A stretch of 22,848 bases of DNA from JBASRP01 sp044866075 (GTDB lineage: Bacteria > Actinomycetota > AC-67), in NCBI GenBank assembly GCA_044866075.1, contig JBIOTQ010000117.1, positions 1-22,848 of the forward strand, given 5' to 3'. How positions within the stretch are numbered: position 1 is the first letter of the stretch; the number at the start of each line of letters is the position of its first letter. Below are positions 6,440 through 14,074 of this stretch, in pieces. Below the pieces are notes generated by a model that was given only the letters and a program-made list of their open reading frames with translations, was not told the DNA's origin and ran no database searches. Made by a program: the position numbers and the translations under genes.

Positions 6440-8055
6440 CAGGACGTCCTTTCTGATCCTTTGATCGCGATCTCTTTCGCCCAGGGATAGTCGGGCTTGC
6501 CGCTCGGCTGGCGGCGGACCTCGTCGACGAGGTGCAGCTCGCGGGGGACCTTGTAGCCGGCGACCTTCGCGCGCGCGTGCGCCGTCATCTCATCGAGCGT
6601 CAGCGCGGCGCCGGGCCGCGTCTGCACGACGGCGGCGACGCGCTCGCCCCAGCGCTCGTCCGGCACGCCGACGACGACGGCGTCGTAGACGGCCGGGTGC
6701 GCCTTCAGCGCCATCTCGACCTCTTCCGGGTAGATCTTCTCTCCCCCCGAGTTGATGCAGACCGCGCCGCGTCCGAACACGATGATCGTGCCGTCCGCGT
6801 CGACGGTCGCGAGATCGCCGGGCATGACCCAGCGTTTTCCCTCGACCTCCACGAACGTGCGCGCCGTCTTCTCCGGATCCTTGTGGTACAGCAGCGGGAT
6901 CCGCCCAGTCAGCGCCAGCTTCCCGACGACGCCGGAGCCCGCCTCGACGCGCCGCAACTCGTCGTCGAACACCGCGCTGCGATCGTTCATCCGGAAGCGC
7001 AGGCCCGTCTCCGGCTTGGGGACTTCCTGCGCCTCCATCCCCTGGTTGCCGGTTTCGGTCGAGCCGAAGTTCTCGCCGATGAACACGTTCGGGAGCAGCG
7101 ACCGAAGCTGGTCCTTGATCGAGGTCGACAGCAGCGCGCCCGACGAGCCCACGTAGACGAGCGACGCCAGGTCGTACGGGCCGGCGTTCTGGGCGAGGTG
7201 CTCGACGAGGGGCCGGGCCATCGCGTCGCCCACGACGAACATCGTGTTGACGCGCTCGCGGCCGATCGTTTGCCAGATCGCCTCGGGGTCGAAGCGCGGT
7301 GCGACGACGACCTTGTCGCCCCAGTTGAGGCCGATGAAGAGTCCGAGCTGTCCGGCGCCGTGTATCAGCGGCGCCATCACGAACTGGACGACCTGCGGAT
7401 CGCGCGCTTTCGCGTTGGGGCCCAGCTGATCGGGGCTGCCGATCGGCTCCATCTGCGGGTTCCCGCCGCCGAGGCACGTGAAGAAGAAATCTTCCTGGCG
7501 CCAGACGACGCCTTTGGGAAAGCCGGTCGTGCCTCCCGTGTAGATGATGAACCGGTCGTCGGGCGAGCGGGCCGGAAAGTCGCGGTCCTCGGACGCCGCG
7601 CCGACCGCGTCCTCATATGGGACGGATCCGAGGTCTGAGACGTCGGCGTCGCCGCCGTCCTCGACGGCGATCAGATGGCGGAGCGCGGGGAGATGCTCAC
7701 GGATCGCCTGAACGCGCGGCGCGAAATGCCTTCCATGCAAGAGGGTCACGACGTCGGCGTCGTCGAGCAAATAGCGTAGCTCCTCCTCCACGTACCGGAA
7801 GTTGACGTTGATCGGCACGGCGCGGATCTTCAGGCAAGCGACGAGCGCCTCGATGTACTCGATGCTGTTCTGTAGGTACATCCCGACGTGCTCGCCGGGG
7901 CGGACGCCCGCATCGATGAGGTGGTGCGCGAGCCGGTTGGCGCTCGCGTCGAGCTCCGCATAGGTCCGCCGCGCGTCGCCGCACACCACCGCCGTGCGTT
8001 CGGGGACCGAGTCCACGACGGACTCGAACAGGTCCGCGAGGTTATAGGTCGTCAC
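6439..8055 (-). CDS. fadD19: Steroid acyl-CoA synthetase, FadD19-like (AMP-forming)
   Basis: 538 residues of the ANL superfamily. It should activate a side-chain carboxylate with ATP to the adenylate and then the CoA thioester. Motifs: the phosphate loop YTGGTTGFPKG (172-182), the A5 motif NFGSTETG (329-336), the ribose-binding aspartate in PGDLA (Asp414), the hinge GRGAVCINSGGEKIYPEEVE (429-448) and the A10 lysine Lys520 in PSGKPDY. NVNFRYVEEELRYL and GDAMARPLVE match what I recall of M. tuberculosis FadD19, the ligase for C5 sterol side chains. The start is GTG at 8055, only seven bases after the KstR-type operator, so the transcript is probably leaderless. First gene of a three-gene operon with the flavoprotein and DUF983 genes. 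Confidence 0.9.
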   Translation of the reverse strand: MTTYNLADLFESVVDSVPERTAVVCGDARRTYAELDASANRLAHHLIDAGVRPGEHVGMYLQNSIEYIEALVACLKIRAVPINVNFRYVEEELRYLLDDADVVTLLHGRHFAPRVQAIREHLPALRHLIAVEDGGDADVSDLGSVPYEDAVGAASEDRDFPARSPDDRFIIYTGGTTGFPKGVVWRQEDFFFTCLGGGNPQMEPIGSPDQLGPNAKARDPQVVQFVMAPLIHGAGQLGLFIGLNWGDKVVVAPRFDPEAIWQTIGRERVNTMFVVGDAMARPLVEHLAQNAGPYDLASLVYVGSSGALLSTSIKDQLRSLLPNVFIGENFGSTETGNQGMEAQEVPKPETGLRFRMNDRSAVFDDELRRVEAGSGVVGKLALTGRIPLLYHKDPEKTARTFVEVEGKRWVMPGDLATVDADGTIIVFGRGAVCINSGGEKIYPEEVEMALKAHPAVYDAVVVGVPDERWGERVAAVVQTRPGAALTLDEMTAHARAKVAGYKVPRELHLVDEVRRQPSGKPDYPWAKEIAIKGSERTS

Positions 8056-8062
8056 GCCCGCA

Positions 8063-8080
8063 AGTAGAACACGTTCTACT
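8063..8080 (-). promoter_or_regulatory. KstR-type operator of the fadD19-like operon
   Basis: AGTAGAACACGTTCTACT is a perfect inverted repeat: 8-bp arms, 2-bp centre. It contains an exact TNNAACNNGTTNNA (8065-8078) and is the best copy in the window. Read toward the ligase it runs into TACTTG (8066-8061), a -10-like element five bases before the GTG start, so bound repressor would cover the promoter. Confidence 0.85.
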
Positions 8081-8106
8081 CCGGGCGCGCAAGCGCCGAC
8101 TCCTGC

Positions 8107-8505
8107 CTAGGACGGGGGTGCGAAGAACTCCAGCTGGATGTTGTCGGGGTCGCGAAACGCGAGGCCCGATCCGTAGGAGGCGTCGACGATCTTGCCGTGC
8201 TGGATGCCGAGCGCGTCGAGCCTATCGGCCCATTCCTCGAGCGCCTCGCGGTTGGGTACCGCGAACCCGATGTGGTCCAGCCCTTGACGGAATTCGTCCG
8301 CGGGGCCCGGCTTCGCGAGGTCCTTCGTGAAGTAATGCAAGGCGTACAACGTGCCGCCGGGAAGAGCCCACACGGTGTGCCGGAAGGGCCCTGTGTCCTC
8401 GTCGAGGACCGGGTCCGCACCGAAAAGCCTCGCGTACCAGGGCCGGCTGACCTGGATGTCGCTGATCGTGACGGCGATGTGCGCGTAGCCCGGGAAATCG
8501 CTCAT
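8107..8505 (-). CDS. VOC-superfamily protein (glyoxalase/bleomycin-resistance/dioxygenase fold)
   Basis: 132 residues: two beta-alpha-beta-beta-beta modules. Likely metal ligands are His9 (YAHIAVT), His78 (LDHIGFAV) and Glu126 (QLEFFA), the usual H/H/E pattern; PDNIQLEFF is the typical family ending. Members include glyoxalase I, extradiol dioxygenases and epimerases, and nothing here singles out one. A strong purine-rich SD (GGGGAGGGG) precedes the ATG at 8505. It sits 70 bases after the 181-aa membrane protein gene on the same strand and may be the last gene of the transporter operon. A lone half-site (GGGTAGAACAG on the minus strand, about 8535-8545) lies upstream without a matching second arm. 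Too short to be the two-domain steroid extradiol dioxygenase HsaC. Confidence 0.8.
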   Translation of the reverse strand: MSDFPGYAHIAVTISDIQVSRPWYARLFGADPVLDEDTGPFRHTVWALPGGTLYALHYFTKDLAKPGPADEFRQGLDHIGFAVPNREALEEWADRLDALGIQHGKIVDASYGSGLAFRDPDNIQLEFFAPPS

Positions 8506-8575
8506 GGTCCCCTCCCCTTCGATGGTTTCTTTCGCTGTTCTACCCGGGACGGTCCGCGATGCGACTTTTCTTGCG

Positions 8576-9121
8576 TCAGGAGACGGAAAGCGGCTCGCAG
8601 ATCTTGCACGGCTCGAGGCCGGAGCCGTCCGGCGTCACCTCGTGCAGATCGTCGCGCCCGGCGACCACGACGCAGTCGGGCCGATGGAACATCGTGCCCT
8701 TCTCGGTCGCGACGAAGCCTCCGTTCGAACTCCTTGCGGCCTTGCCCGACGCAGCGATGACGCGGTCGGCGAGAAGGTCGCGGATCTCGGAGAGCGCCTC
8801 ACGCGTTTGGTCGGCCTGGCGGCGCGTCTCCTGGATCTGACGCGTGATCCAGTACGCGAAGTAGAAGAGGCCGCCGACGACGGCGAGCGCGAGCCCGAGC
8901 AAACCGCCGGAGATGAGGTACGGGACCTGCTCGAAGACGTACGGCGTGTGCGAGGCGCCGTACCACCCGAGGACGATCACCGGGACGCCGACGATGACGA
9001 GCCCGGAGCCGACGATCATCAGCCAGCGTTCCATCGAGGGGCCGCCGCCGCGCGAACGGAGGCGCGACACGGAACGGCGCAGGCGCTCGGAGCGCTCTTT
9101 CCCGGAACCGTTCTCGGTCAC
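8576..9121 (-). CDS. Two-helix membrane protein with C-terminal His-Cys3 (Ada-like) knuckle, unknown function
   Basis: 181 residues, not recognised as a named family. A basic N-terminus (1-30) is followed by two membrane helices (about 33-54 and 66-92), a charged heptad-like stretch (93-121, IQETRRQADQTREALSEIRD) likely to be a coiled coil, and a C-terminal FHRPDC...PCKICEP motif with His146, Cys150, Cys172 and Cys175. That last motif resembles the small zinc knuckles of Ada-like and nuclease-associated domains. The GTG start lies one base after the stop of the 521-aa protein gene, so translation is probably coupled. It appears to be the sixth gene of the LivK-HM-G-F set. A role as sensor or scaffold for the importer is a guess. 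Confidence 0.75.
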   Translation of the reverse strand: MTENGSGKERSERLRRSVSRLRSRGGGPSMERWLMIVGSGLVIVGVPVIVLGWYGASHTPYVFEQVPYLISGGLLGLALAVVGGLFYFAYWITRQIQETRRQADQTREALSEIRDLLADRVIAASGKAARSSNGGFVATEKGTMFHRPDCVVVAGRDDLHEVTPDGSGLEPCKICEPLSVS

Positions 9122-9122
9122 G

Positions 9123-10688
9123 TCACTCTTCCCCCATCAGACAGCGGACGGCCGGCGCGGCGGACGTCACCCGATCGGCGAACAACCGTAGACGTGTCGC
9201 CCCCGCGATCGCCACCGCGAGCGCGACCAGGAGGTAGCCGAGGGGCACACCGACAACGGCGACCGGTTTCGACCCGAGCGTCTGGATCCCGCCGGGCCCG
9301 CCGGTCCCGCCCGGCCCCGTCGGGAAGCCGCCGACCCCGAAGTCGCCGGTAAGCGGGGGCGTCGAGACGAACGGCGGCGTGGAGATCGGCGGGATCTCGA
9401 TGTTGGGCAGTGCCGGAGCCGCGGCGGCCTGCACGGCTATGGAGCCGAACACGAAGTCCATCGTCTGGTCGCCTTGGAAGAAGCTCGCGAGGAAGCCGGC
9501 GACGTACGGCGACAGCACCGCGCCCTCGCCGAAGACCGGCTTCATCAGCGGGCTGCCGGTCGGGTTCTTTAGCAAGGTACGGACGTCGGCGGGGAAGTTT
9601 GGGTTATCGAGCAGCGTGTTCATGCCGTGCGCGTCGAGATGGAACGTCAAGCCGGCCAGCGATCGGGACGCGGAGGGTCCGTCGATCAGGTCGACCGGCT
9701 GGCCGATCGTGATCGTGAAGCCCTGCGGCTCGAGGTACTGCTTGACGGCATCCGTGAGAGCCTTCACCGGATCCTGGTCTTGCTTGCCGTTCGGGTAGGT
9801 AACGTGCAAGCCGGTCCTGTCGAGCCGGACGTTCAGCTGATCCTTGCCGGTCTGGTCCTTGATCACCATGCCGGCGATCTCGAGCGACCCCTCCAGCTTT
9901 CCCTTGGCGCCGTCACTCGTCGCGACCGCCCTCGACACGAGCGACCGGATCTGGACGAAGCCGAAAAGGTCGAGATCGGTGATCTTCGCGATCGCCGTCG
10001 AGACCACATCGCCCTTCTCCACGATCGACGTCGAGTGCGACGAGATCGTCCCGAAGTTGATGAGGCCCGAGCCCGCGCCACCCGTCTGCGACGAGCCCTC
10101 GGCGCGATCCTCGAGGGCCTGCGCCGCCATGCGCGCCCCGGCTCCGACGTCTTTCTCGTCCTCGGCCTTGCTCGAGGGGTAGAAGGCCTCGGCGCGGATC
10201 GGGTACCCCCCTGACCCCGCCGTCTGGTCGGCGCCGAACTGCTTGATCGAATCTAGGCCGGGACAGCGAAGCGGCTCCGGAGCCGATGTCGGAAGGGGCA
10301 GCGGAAAGAGCGGCGCTCCGGGATCCAGGCACAAGTCGTTCAATTGCGGCAGCTGCGTCGGGTTGAAGATGACCGTGTCGAAGAGCAGGTTCGGCGGTGC
10401 GTTGCCGGCCACATCACCCGGCCAGAGCACGCTGCCGATCCCGTGCGCCGACGGTCCGGAATCGAGGTCGGCTTTGCTGTACACCTTGCGGAGCTCGAAC
10501 GTCGGGTCGGTGGGAACGCCGAACGTCGGCTGGTTGTAGAGGAACGAGATCGCGCTCCCGGTTGCGCCGATCGAGTAGCCGAACAGCTCGGTCTCGGCGC
10601 CGCGCGCCGCGAAGCCGCCCGGGATCGCGATGATCGCCAGCGTCACAGCGGCGACGGCCGCGAACCGGCGGAACCGCGCGCCCGTCAT
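9123..10688 (-). CDS. Secreted, C-terminally anchored protein of unknown function, coupled to livF
   Basis: 521 residues, not recognised. An N-terminal signal peptide (RFRRFAAVAAVTLAIIAIPG, cleavage near ARGA at about 30) precedes a large extracytoplasmic region. A Pro/Gly-rich spacer follows (roughly 430-475, with repeated PPIS/PPFV/PPLT and GPGGTGGPGG). A single hydrophobic helix (about 477-498, VPLGYLLVALAVAIAG) ends in a short basic cytoplasmic tail, so it should be held in the membrane facing outward. The ATG overlaps the livF stop (ATGA), which ties its synthesis to the importer. Possible roles are a substrate-capturing or envelope-spanning partner of the transporter; no motif proves either. 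No catalytic signature was seen. Confidence 0.8.
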   Translation of the reverse strand: MTGARFRRFAAVAAVTLAIIAIPGGFAARGAETELFGYSIGATGSAISFLYNQPTFGVPTDPTFELRKVYSKADLDSGPSAHGIGSVLWPGDVAGNAPPNLLFDTVIFNPTQLPQLNDLCLDPGAPLFPLPLPTSAPEPLRCPGLDSIKQFGADQTAGSGGYPIRAEAFYPSSKAEDEKDVGAGARMAAQALEDRAEGSSQTGGAGSGLINFGTISSHSTSIVEKGDVVSTAIAKITDLDLFGFVQIRSLVSRAVATSDGAKGKLEGSLEIAGMVIKDQTGKDQLNVRLDRTGLHVTYPNGKQDQDPVKALTDAVKQYLEPQGFTITIGQPVDLIDGPSASRSLAGLTFHLDAHGMNTLLDNPNFPADVRTLLKNPTGSPLMKPVFGEGAVLSPYVAGFLASFFQGDQTMDFVFGSIAVQAAAAPALPNIEIPPISTPPFVSTPPLTGDFGVGGFPTGPGGTGGPGGIQTLGSKPVAVVGVPLGYLLVALAVAIAGATRLRLFADRVTSAAPAVRCLMGEE

Positions 10689-11395
10689 CAGCCCGCCTTC
10701 CCGAGGTACGCCGATTCCAGTTCCTCTTCGATGTCGGCCGGCTGGCCGAAGGTACGGATCTTTCCCTGCGCCATGACGGCCGCGTAGTCGGCGACCTTCA
10801 GCGCGGTCTGCGCGAACTGCTCGACGACGAGGATCGCGACGCCCGACGTGGCGATCTGCGCGACGAGCTCATACAACTCCGCGACGATCAGCGGCGCGAG
10901 GCCCATCGAGATCTCGTCGAGCGTCAACAGCGCGGGATCGGTCGCGACGGCACGCGCGAGCGCGAGCATCTGCTGTTCGCCGCCCGACATCGTTCCGGCG
11001 ACCTGATGACGCCGTTGTTTCAGCTTCGGGAACTGCACGTAGGTGCGCTCCTCGACGTTGCGCTGCGCGACGCCGCCGTAGGTGACCATGCGAAGGTTCT
11101 CGAGGACGGTCAGGTTCGGGAAGATGCCGCGCCCTTCCGGGATCGAGCACACGCCGGCGCGCGCCAGCGCGTCGGGCGAGACTCCGTTGACGTGCTTGCC
11201 GGCGATGTGGACGCACCCGTACGACGGGCGAAGCTGGCCGCTCGCGACGCGGAGCGTCGTCGTCTTGCCGGCGCCGTTCGGTCCGAGGAGCGCGACGACG
11301 CTTCGCTCGGGGACGACGAGGCTGACGCCGTGCAGCACGGCGATGCGACCGTATGCCGCCTGGACGTCGCGAAGCTCGAGGACCGGTGTCGTCAC
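10688..11395 (-). CDS. livF: ABC transporter ATPase, LivF type
   Basis: 235 residues, one ABC ATPase domain. Walker A is GPNGAGKT (38-45), the signature MSGGE (136-140) and Walker B LLTLDE (156-161), with the LivF-typical VEQ in place of the H-loop histidine. PEGRGIFPNLTVLENL is the usual LivF segment. It would power a branched-chain-amino-acid-type (HAAT) importer with LivG and the fused LivH-LivM permease. The GTG start at 11395 follows the livG stop by 18 bases, with AAAGGAACGGAG just upstream. Family members import not only amino acids but also amides, urea and aromatic or aliphatic acids, so the substrate is open; here the neighbours are sterol genes. Confidence 0.93.
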   Translation of the reverse strand: MTTPVLELRDVQAAYGRIAVLHGVSLVVPERSVVALLGPNGAGKTTTLRVASGQLRPSYGCVHIAGKHVNGVSPDALARAGVCSIPEGRGIFPNLTVLENLRMVTYGGVAQRNVEERTYVQFPKLKQRRHQVAGTMSGGEQQMLALARAVATDPALLTLDEISMGLAPLIVAELYELVAQIATSGVAILVVEQFAQTALKVADYAAVMAQGKIRTFGQPADIEEELESAYLGKAG

Positions 11396-11413
11396 CGCAC
11401 CCGCTCCGTTCCT

Positions 11414-12154
11414 TTATGCCGCATCGTCCGCTCCCGTCGATCCCAAGTACGCCGCCTGAACCGCCGGGTCTTTCTGGATCTCTTTCGGCGTCCCGGCAGC
11501 GATCTTACGGCCGAAATCGAGCACGTGTATGCGCCCGCACACTTCCATAACGAGCTCCACGTCGTGTTCGACCAAGAGGATGCCCAAACCTTCCGCGGTC
11601 AAGCTTCGAAGCAGGTCGGCGAAGAAGACCGTTTCGTCCTCGGACAAACCGGAAGAAGGTTCGTCGAGCAGAAGCATCTTCGGCGCCGTCGCCAGCGCGC
11701 GGCCCAGCTCGACCGTCCGCGCGAGGCCGGTCGGCATCGTGTCGACCCGGTGGTCGGCGACCCTCTCGAGGTCGCACCGACCGAGGATCTCGTCGGTGAC
11801 CTTGAACGCGTCGACCTTCTCGGAGGACCACCGGCCGCGGATCTCGGCGGCGACGAGGATGTTCTCCCGCGCCGTGAGCGAGCCGAAGACCTCGAGGCGC
11901 TGGAACGTACGCGCGATGCCGAGACGCGCGCGCTCGTGGGTCTTCAGTCCGGTGACGTCCTGGCCGTCGAACGTGACGCGTCCGCGTGTCGTGCCTTGCA
12001 GGCCGCAGATCACGTTGAACATCGTCGTCTTGCCGGCGCCGTTGGGGCCGATCAAGCCCGTGATGCCTCCGGCCTCCACGTCGAGGTCGACCTCGGCGAG
12101 CGCCTGCAACCCGCCGAACTGAACGCTGATCGCATCAGCCTGCAGGAGCGACAA
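11414..12154 (-). CDS. livG: ABC transporter ATPase, LivG type
   Basis: 246 residues. Walker A GPNGAGKT (36-43), a LivG-type FQRLEVFGSLTARENI (84-99), Walker B LLLDEP (161-166) and an H-loop histidine (His197, LVEHDVE). The ABC signature is unusual: at the position of LSGGQ the sequence reads MPTGLARTVELGRALA (140-155), keeping the glycine but losing the usual serine-glycine pair. Degenerate signatures are common in LivG-like proteins, so this need not mean loss of activity. The start is TTG at 12154, supported by a strong SD at 12161-12170, and the gene overlaps the permease gene by 20 bases. It pairs with LivF on the cytoplasmic face of the permease. Confidence 0.92.
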   Translation of the reverse strand: MSLLQADAISVQFGGLQALAEVDLDVEAGGITGLIGPNGAGKTTMFNVICGLQGTTRGRVTFDGQDVTGLKTHERARLGIARTFQRLEVFGSLTARENILVAAEIRGRWSSEKVDAFKVTDEILGRCDLERVADHRVDTMPTGLARTVELGRALATAPKMLLLDEPSSGLSEDETVFFADLLRSLTAEGLGILLVEHDVELVMEVCGRIHVLDFGRKIAAGTPKEIQKDPAVQAAYLGSTGADDAA

Positions 12155-14066
12155 CGCCGGACACCTCCTCGACGTCGATCTCGGCCGGGATCCCTTCGGC
12201 GGGCCGAGGCGGCGGCGTGCGCCGTGGCGACATCGCGAGGACCTTCCGCAGTTGCTCCGAGATCTGGAACGCGAGCCCGTTCGGGTTGCGGCCGATCGTG
12301 ATGGCGCCGATGCCGGTCCACAGGAACTGGAGCTCGCCTACCCACGCGAACGGCACGAGGGCGGGCAGCGCGTACAGGATGCCGCCGATGAGTGCACCGC
12401 TCACCGACGTGATCCCGCCGATCACGGCGAGGAGAAGCAGCGGCAAGCTGTACAGCATCAGGAAGTCCGTCGACCCCGCCTGAGTCTTAAGGCCGCCGAA
12501 GAGTGCGCCGCCGATCCCGGCCATGCCGGCGGCGATCATGAACACGGCGAGCTTCGTCCGCGTGAGACTGAGTCCGAGGGTGGCGCACGCGACCGGACTG
12601 TCTCGCATGGCCGCGAGGACGCGTCCGAAGGAACCGCGCCGGATCCAGAGCACGAACATGCCGAACAACGCGAACACGATCGCGAGTAAGACAAAGTACG
12701 CCCGATCGCCATTGAACGAGAGCCCCGGGAGGTCGAGCCGGCCCACGTCGCGGGCGCCGAAGTTGCCGAAGATGGCCTCGTTCGTGAAGAACATCTTCTC
12801 CATCAGGTAGGCGAACGCCATCGTGCTGAGGGCGAGGTACAGCCCTTGCAGTCGGAGGGCCGGCAGCGCGATGAGACCTCCCACGACCGCGGCGAGCGCG
12901 CCCGCGGCGACGATGCCGAAGATGTTTCCGCTCCCGCCCCACTGCGCCATGGCGAACGCGCCGACGCCGGCGAACGTCATCTGGCACAGGGAGACCTGCC
13001 CGCCGTACCCGGTTAGAAGGACGAGGGACAGCATGATGATCCCGAGCGCGAGTCCCTGGCCGGCGCGGATCAGGTCGGCCGATGTAAGCAGGAAGGACAC
13101 GACGCCGGCGGCCGCCACCAGGAGCACACCGCCAAAGGCCGCACGCCGCGCGCCCGGAACGCGCGGCATCACCGACCCGACGAGGCGGCCGGCTCGTAAC
13201 CGGGCCTCCGGATAGGCGATGAGAAGGATGAACATGAAAAGGATCGGGATCGCCGGACGGAGACCGATCAACCAGCCCGACAGGTTCACGTAGGCGATCG
13301 TGTAGGACTCGATCAGGCCGAGCAGGATCGCGCCGACGAACGTCAACGGAAGACTTCGCATCCGGCCGAACATCGCCGCCGCGTATGAGTTGATGACGAG
13401 CAGTGTTAACACCACCACGTCCATCTGAAGGATCGGGGCCAGCAGGATCCCGGCGAGGGATGCCAGCGACGCGCCGATCGCCCACGAAAGCATGCTCACT
13501 TGATCGGGGCGCGCGCCCGTGAGCCCGAGCAGGTTCCGGTCGTCGACGACCGCGCGCATCGCGATCCCGACGCGAGAGCGATTCAGCAGGATGTACAAGA
13601 AGACCGCGAGTGCCGCGGCGGCAATGAGCGTCGACGCCTCGTGCCACGTCACGTTGACCCCGGCGATCTTGACCTTGTTCGGATCGAAGAAGCCGGGCAG
13701 CCGACGGGCGTCGCGCGGATCCCAGATGTTCTGCGCCAGACCGATGAGTGCGACCATCAATCCGACCGTGACGACGAGCGACGTCGCGACGGACGCGTTC
13801 CTCAGCCCTCGCACCAGCACGCGCTCGATCAGCGCCCCGAAGAGCGGAGCCATGATGAGGACCACGAGGATGAACACGAGAGGCGCCGGCCAGTTGTGGT
13901 TGATCCGCAACTCCCAGTACGTGAACGCCATCAACATGCCGATGGCGCCGTGGGCGATGTTGAAGATCCCCGAGGTGACGTAGGTCACGACGAGTCCGCT
14001 CGCCGCCACCGCGTAGATCGAGCCGGTGACGAGCCCGATGATGCCGAATCGGAGGATCTCTTCCAT
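12135..14066 (-). CDS. livHM: Fused LivH-LivM ABC permease (HAAT family)
   Basis: 643 residues. It carries both membrane subunits of a LIV-type importer in one chain. The LivH half (about 1-290) begins FGIIGLVTGSIYAVAASGL and carries its coupling loop at 167-208 (GIAMRAVVDDRNLLGLTG). A basic linker (about 286-308, EARLRAGRLVGSVMPRVPGA) leads into the LivM half (about 310-605), with GYGGQVSLCQMTFAGVGAFA (353-372) and a second coupling loop at 481-523 (GRVLAAMRDSPVACATLG). A soluble Pro-rich tail (610-643) overlaps the livG start. The ATG at 14066 is eight bases after the livK stop. In E. coli LivH and LivM are separate; fusions occur in actinobacteria and others. No frameshift is seen, so the fusion looks genuine. 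Confidence 0.93.
   Translation of the reverse strand: MEEILRFGIIGLVTGSIYAVAASGLVVTYVTSGIFNIAHGAIGMLMAFTYWELRINHNWPAPLVFILVVLIMAPLFGALIERVLVRGLRNASVATSLVVTVGLMVALIGLAQNIWDPRDARRLPGFFDPNKVKIAGVNVTWHEASTLIAAAALAVFLYILLNRSRVGIAMRAVVDDRNLLGLTGARPDQVSMLSWAIGASLASLAGILLAPILQMDVVVLTLLVINSYAAAMFGRMRSLPLTFVGAILLGLIESYTIAYVNLSGWLIGLRPAIPILFMFILLIAYPEARLRAGRLVGSVMPRVPGARRAAFGGVLLVAAAGVVSFLLTSADLIRAGQGLALGIIMLSLVLLTGYGGQVSLCQMTFAGVGAFAMAQWGGSGNIFGIVAAGALAAVVGGLIALPALRLQGLYLALSTMAFAYLMEKMFFTNEAIFGNFGARDVGRLDLPGLSFNGDRAYFVLLAIVFALFGMFVLWIRRGSFGRVLAAMRDSPVACATLGLSLTRTKLAVFMIAAGMAGIGGALFGGLKTQAGSTDFLMLYSLPLLLLAVIGGITSVSGALIGGILYALPALVPFAWVGELQFLWTGIGAITIGRNPNGLAFQISEQLRKVLAMSPRRTPPPRPAEGIPAEIDVEEVSGVVAPAG
12161..12170 (-). 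promoter_or_regulatory. Strong ribosome binding site deciding the TTG start of livG
   Basis: The minus strand reads GAGGAGGTGT, nearly the full anti-16S complement, six bases before the TTG at 12154. It lies within the end of the livHM coding region and explains why the unusual TTG start is preferred over any internal ATG. Confidence 0.7.
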
Positions 14067-14074
14067 CGCTCGCC

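Noticed and set aside
8532..8545. Half-site GTTCTAC/GTAGAAC upstream of the VOC gene
   Set aside because: Only one arm is present; the other (TCG for AAC) does not match, and its direction is opposite to the VOC gene. Not called as an operator.
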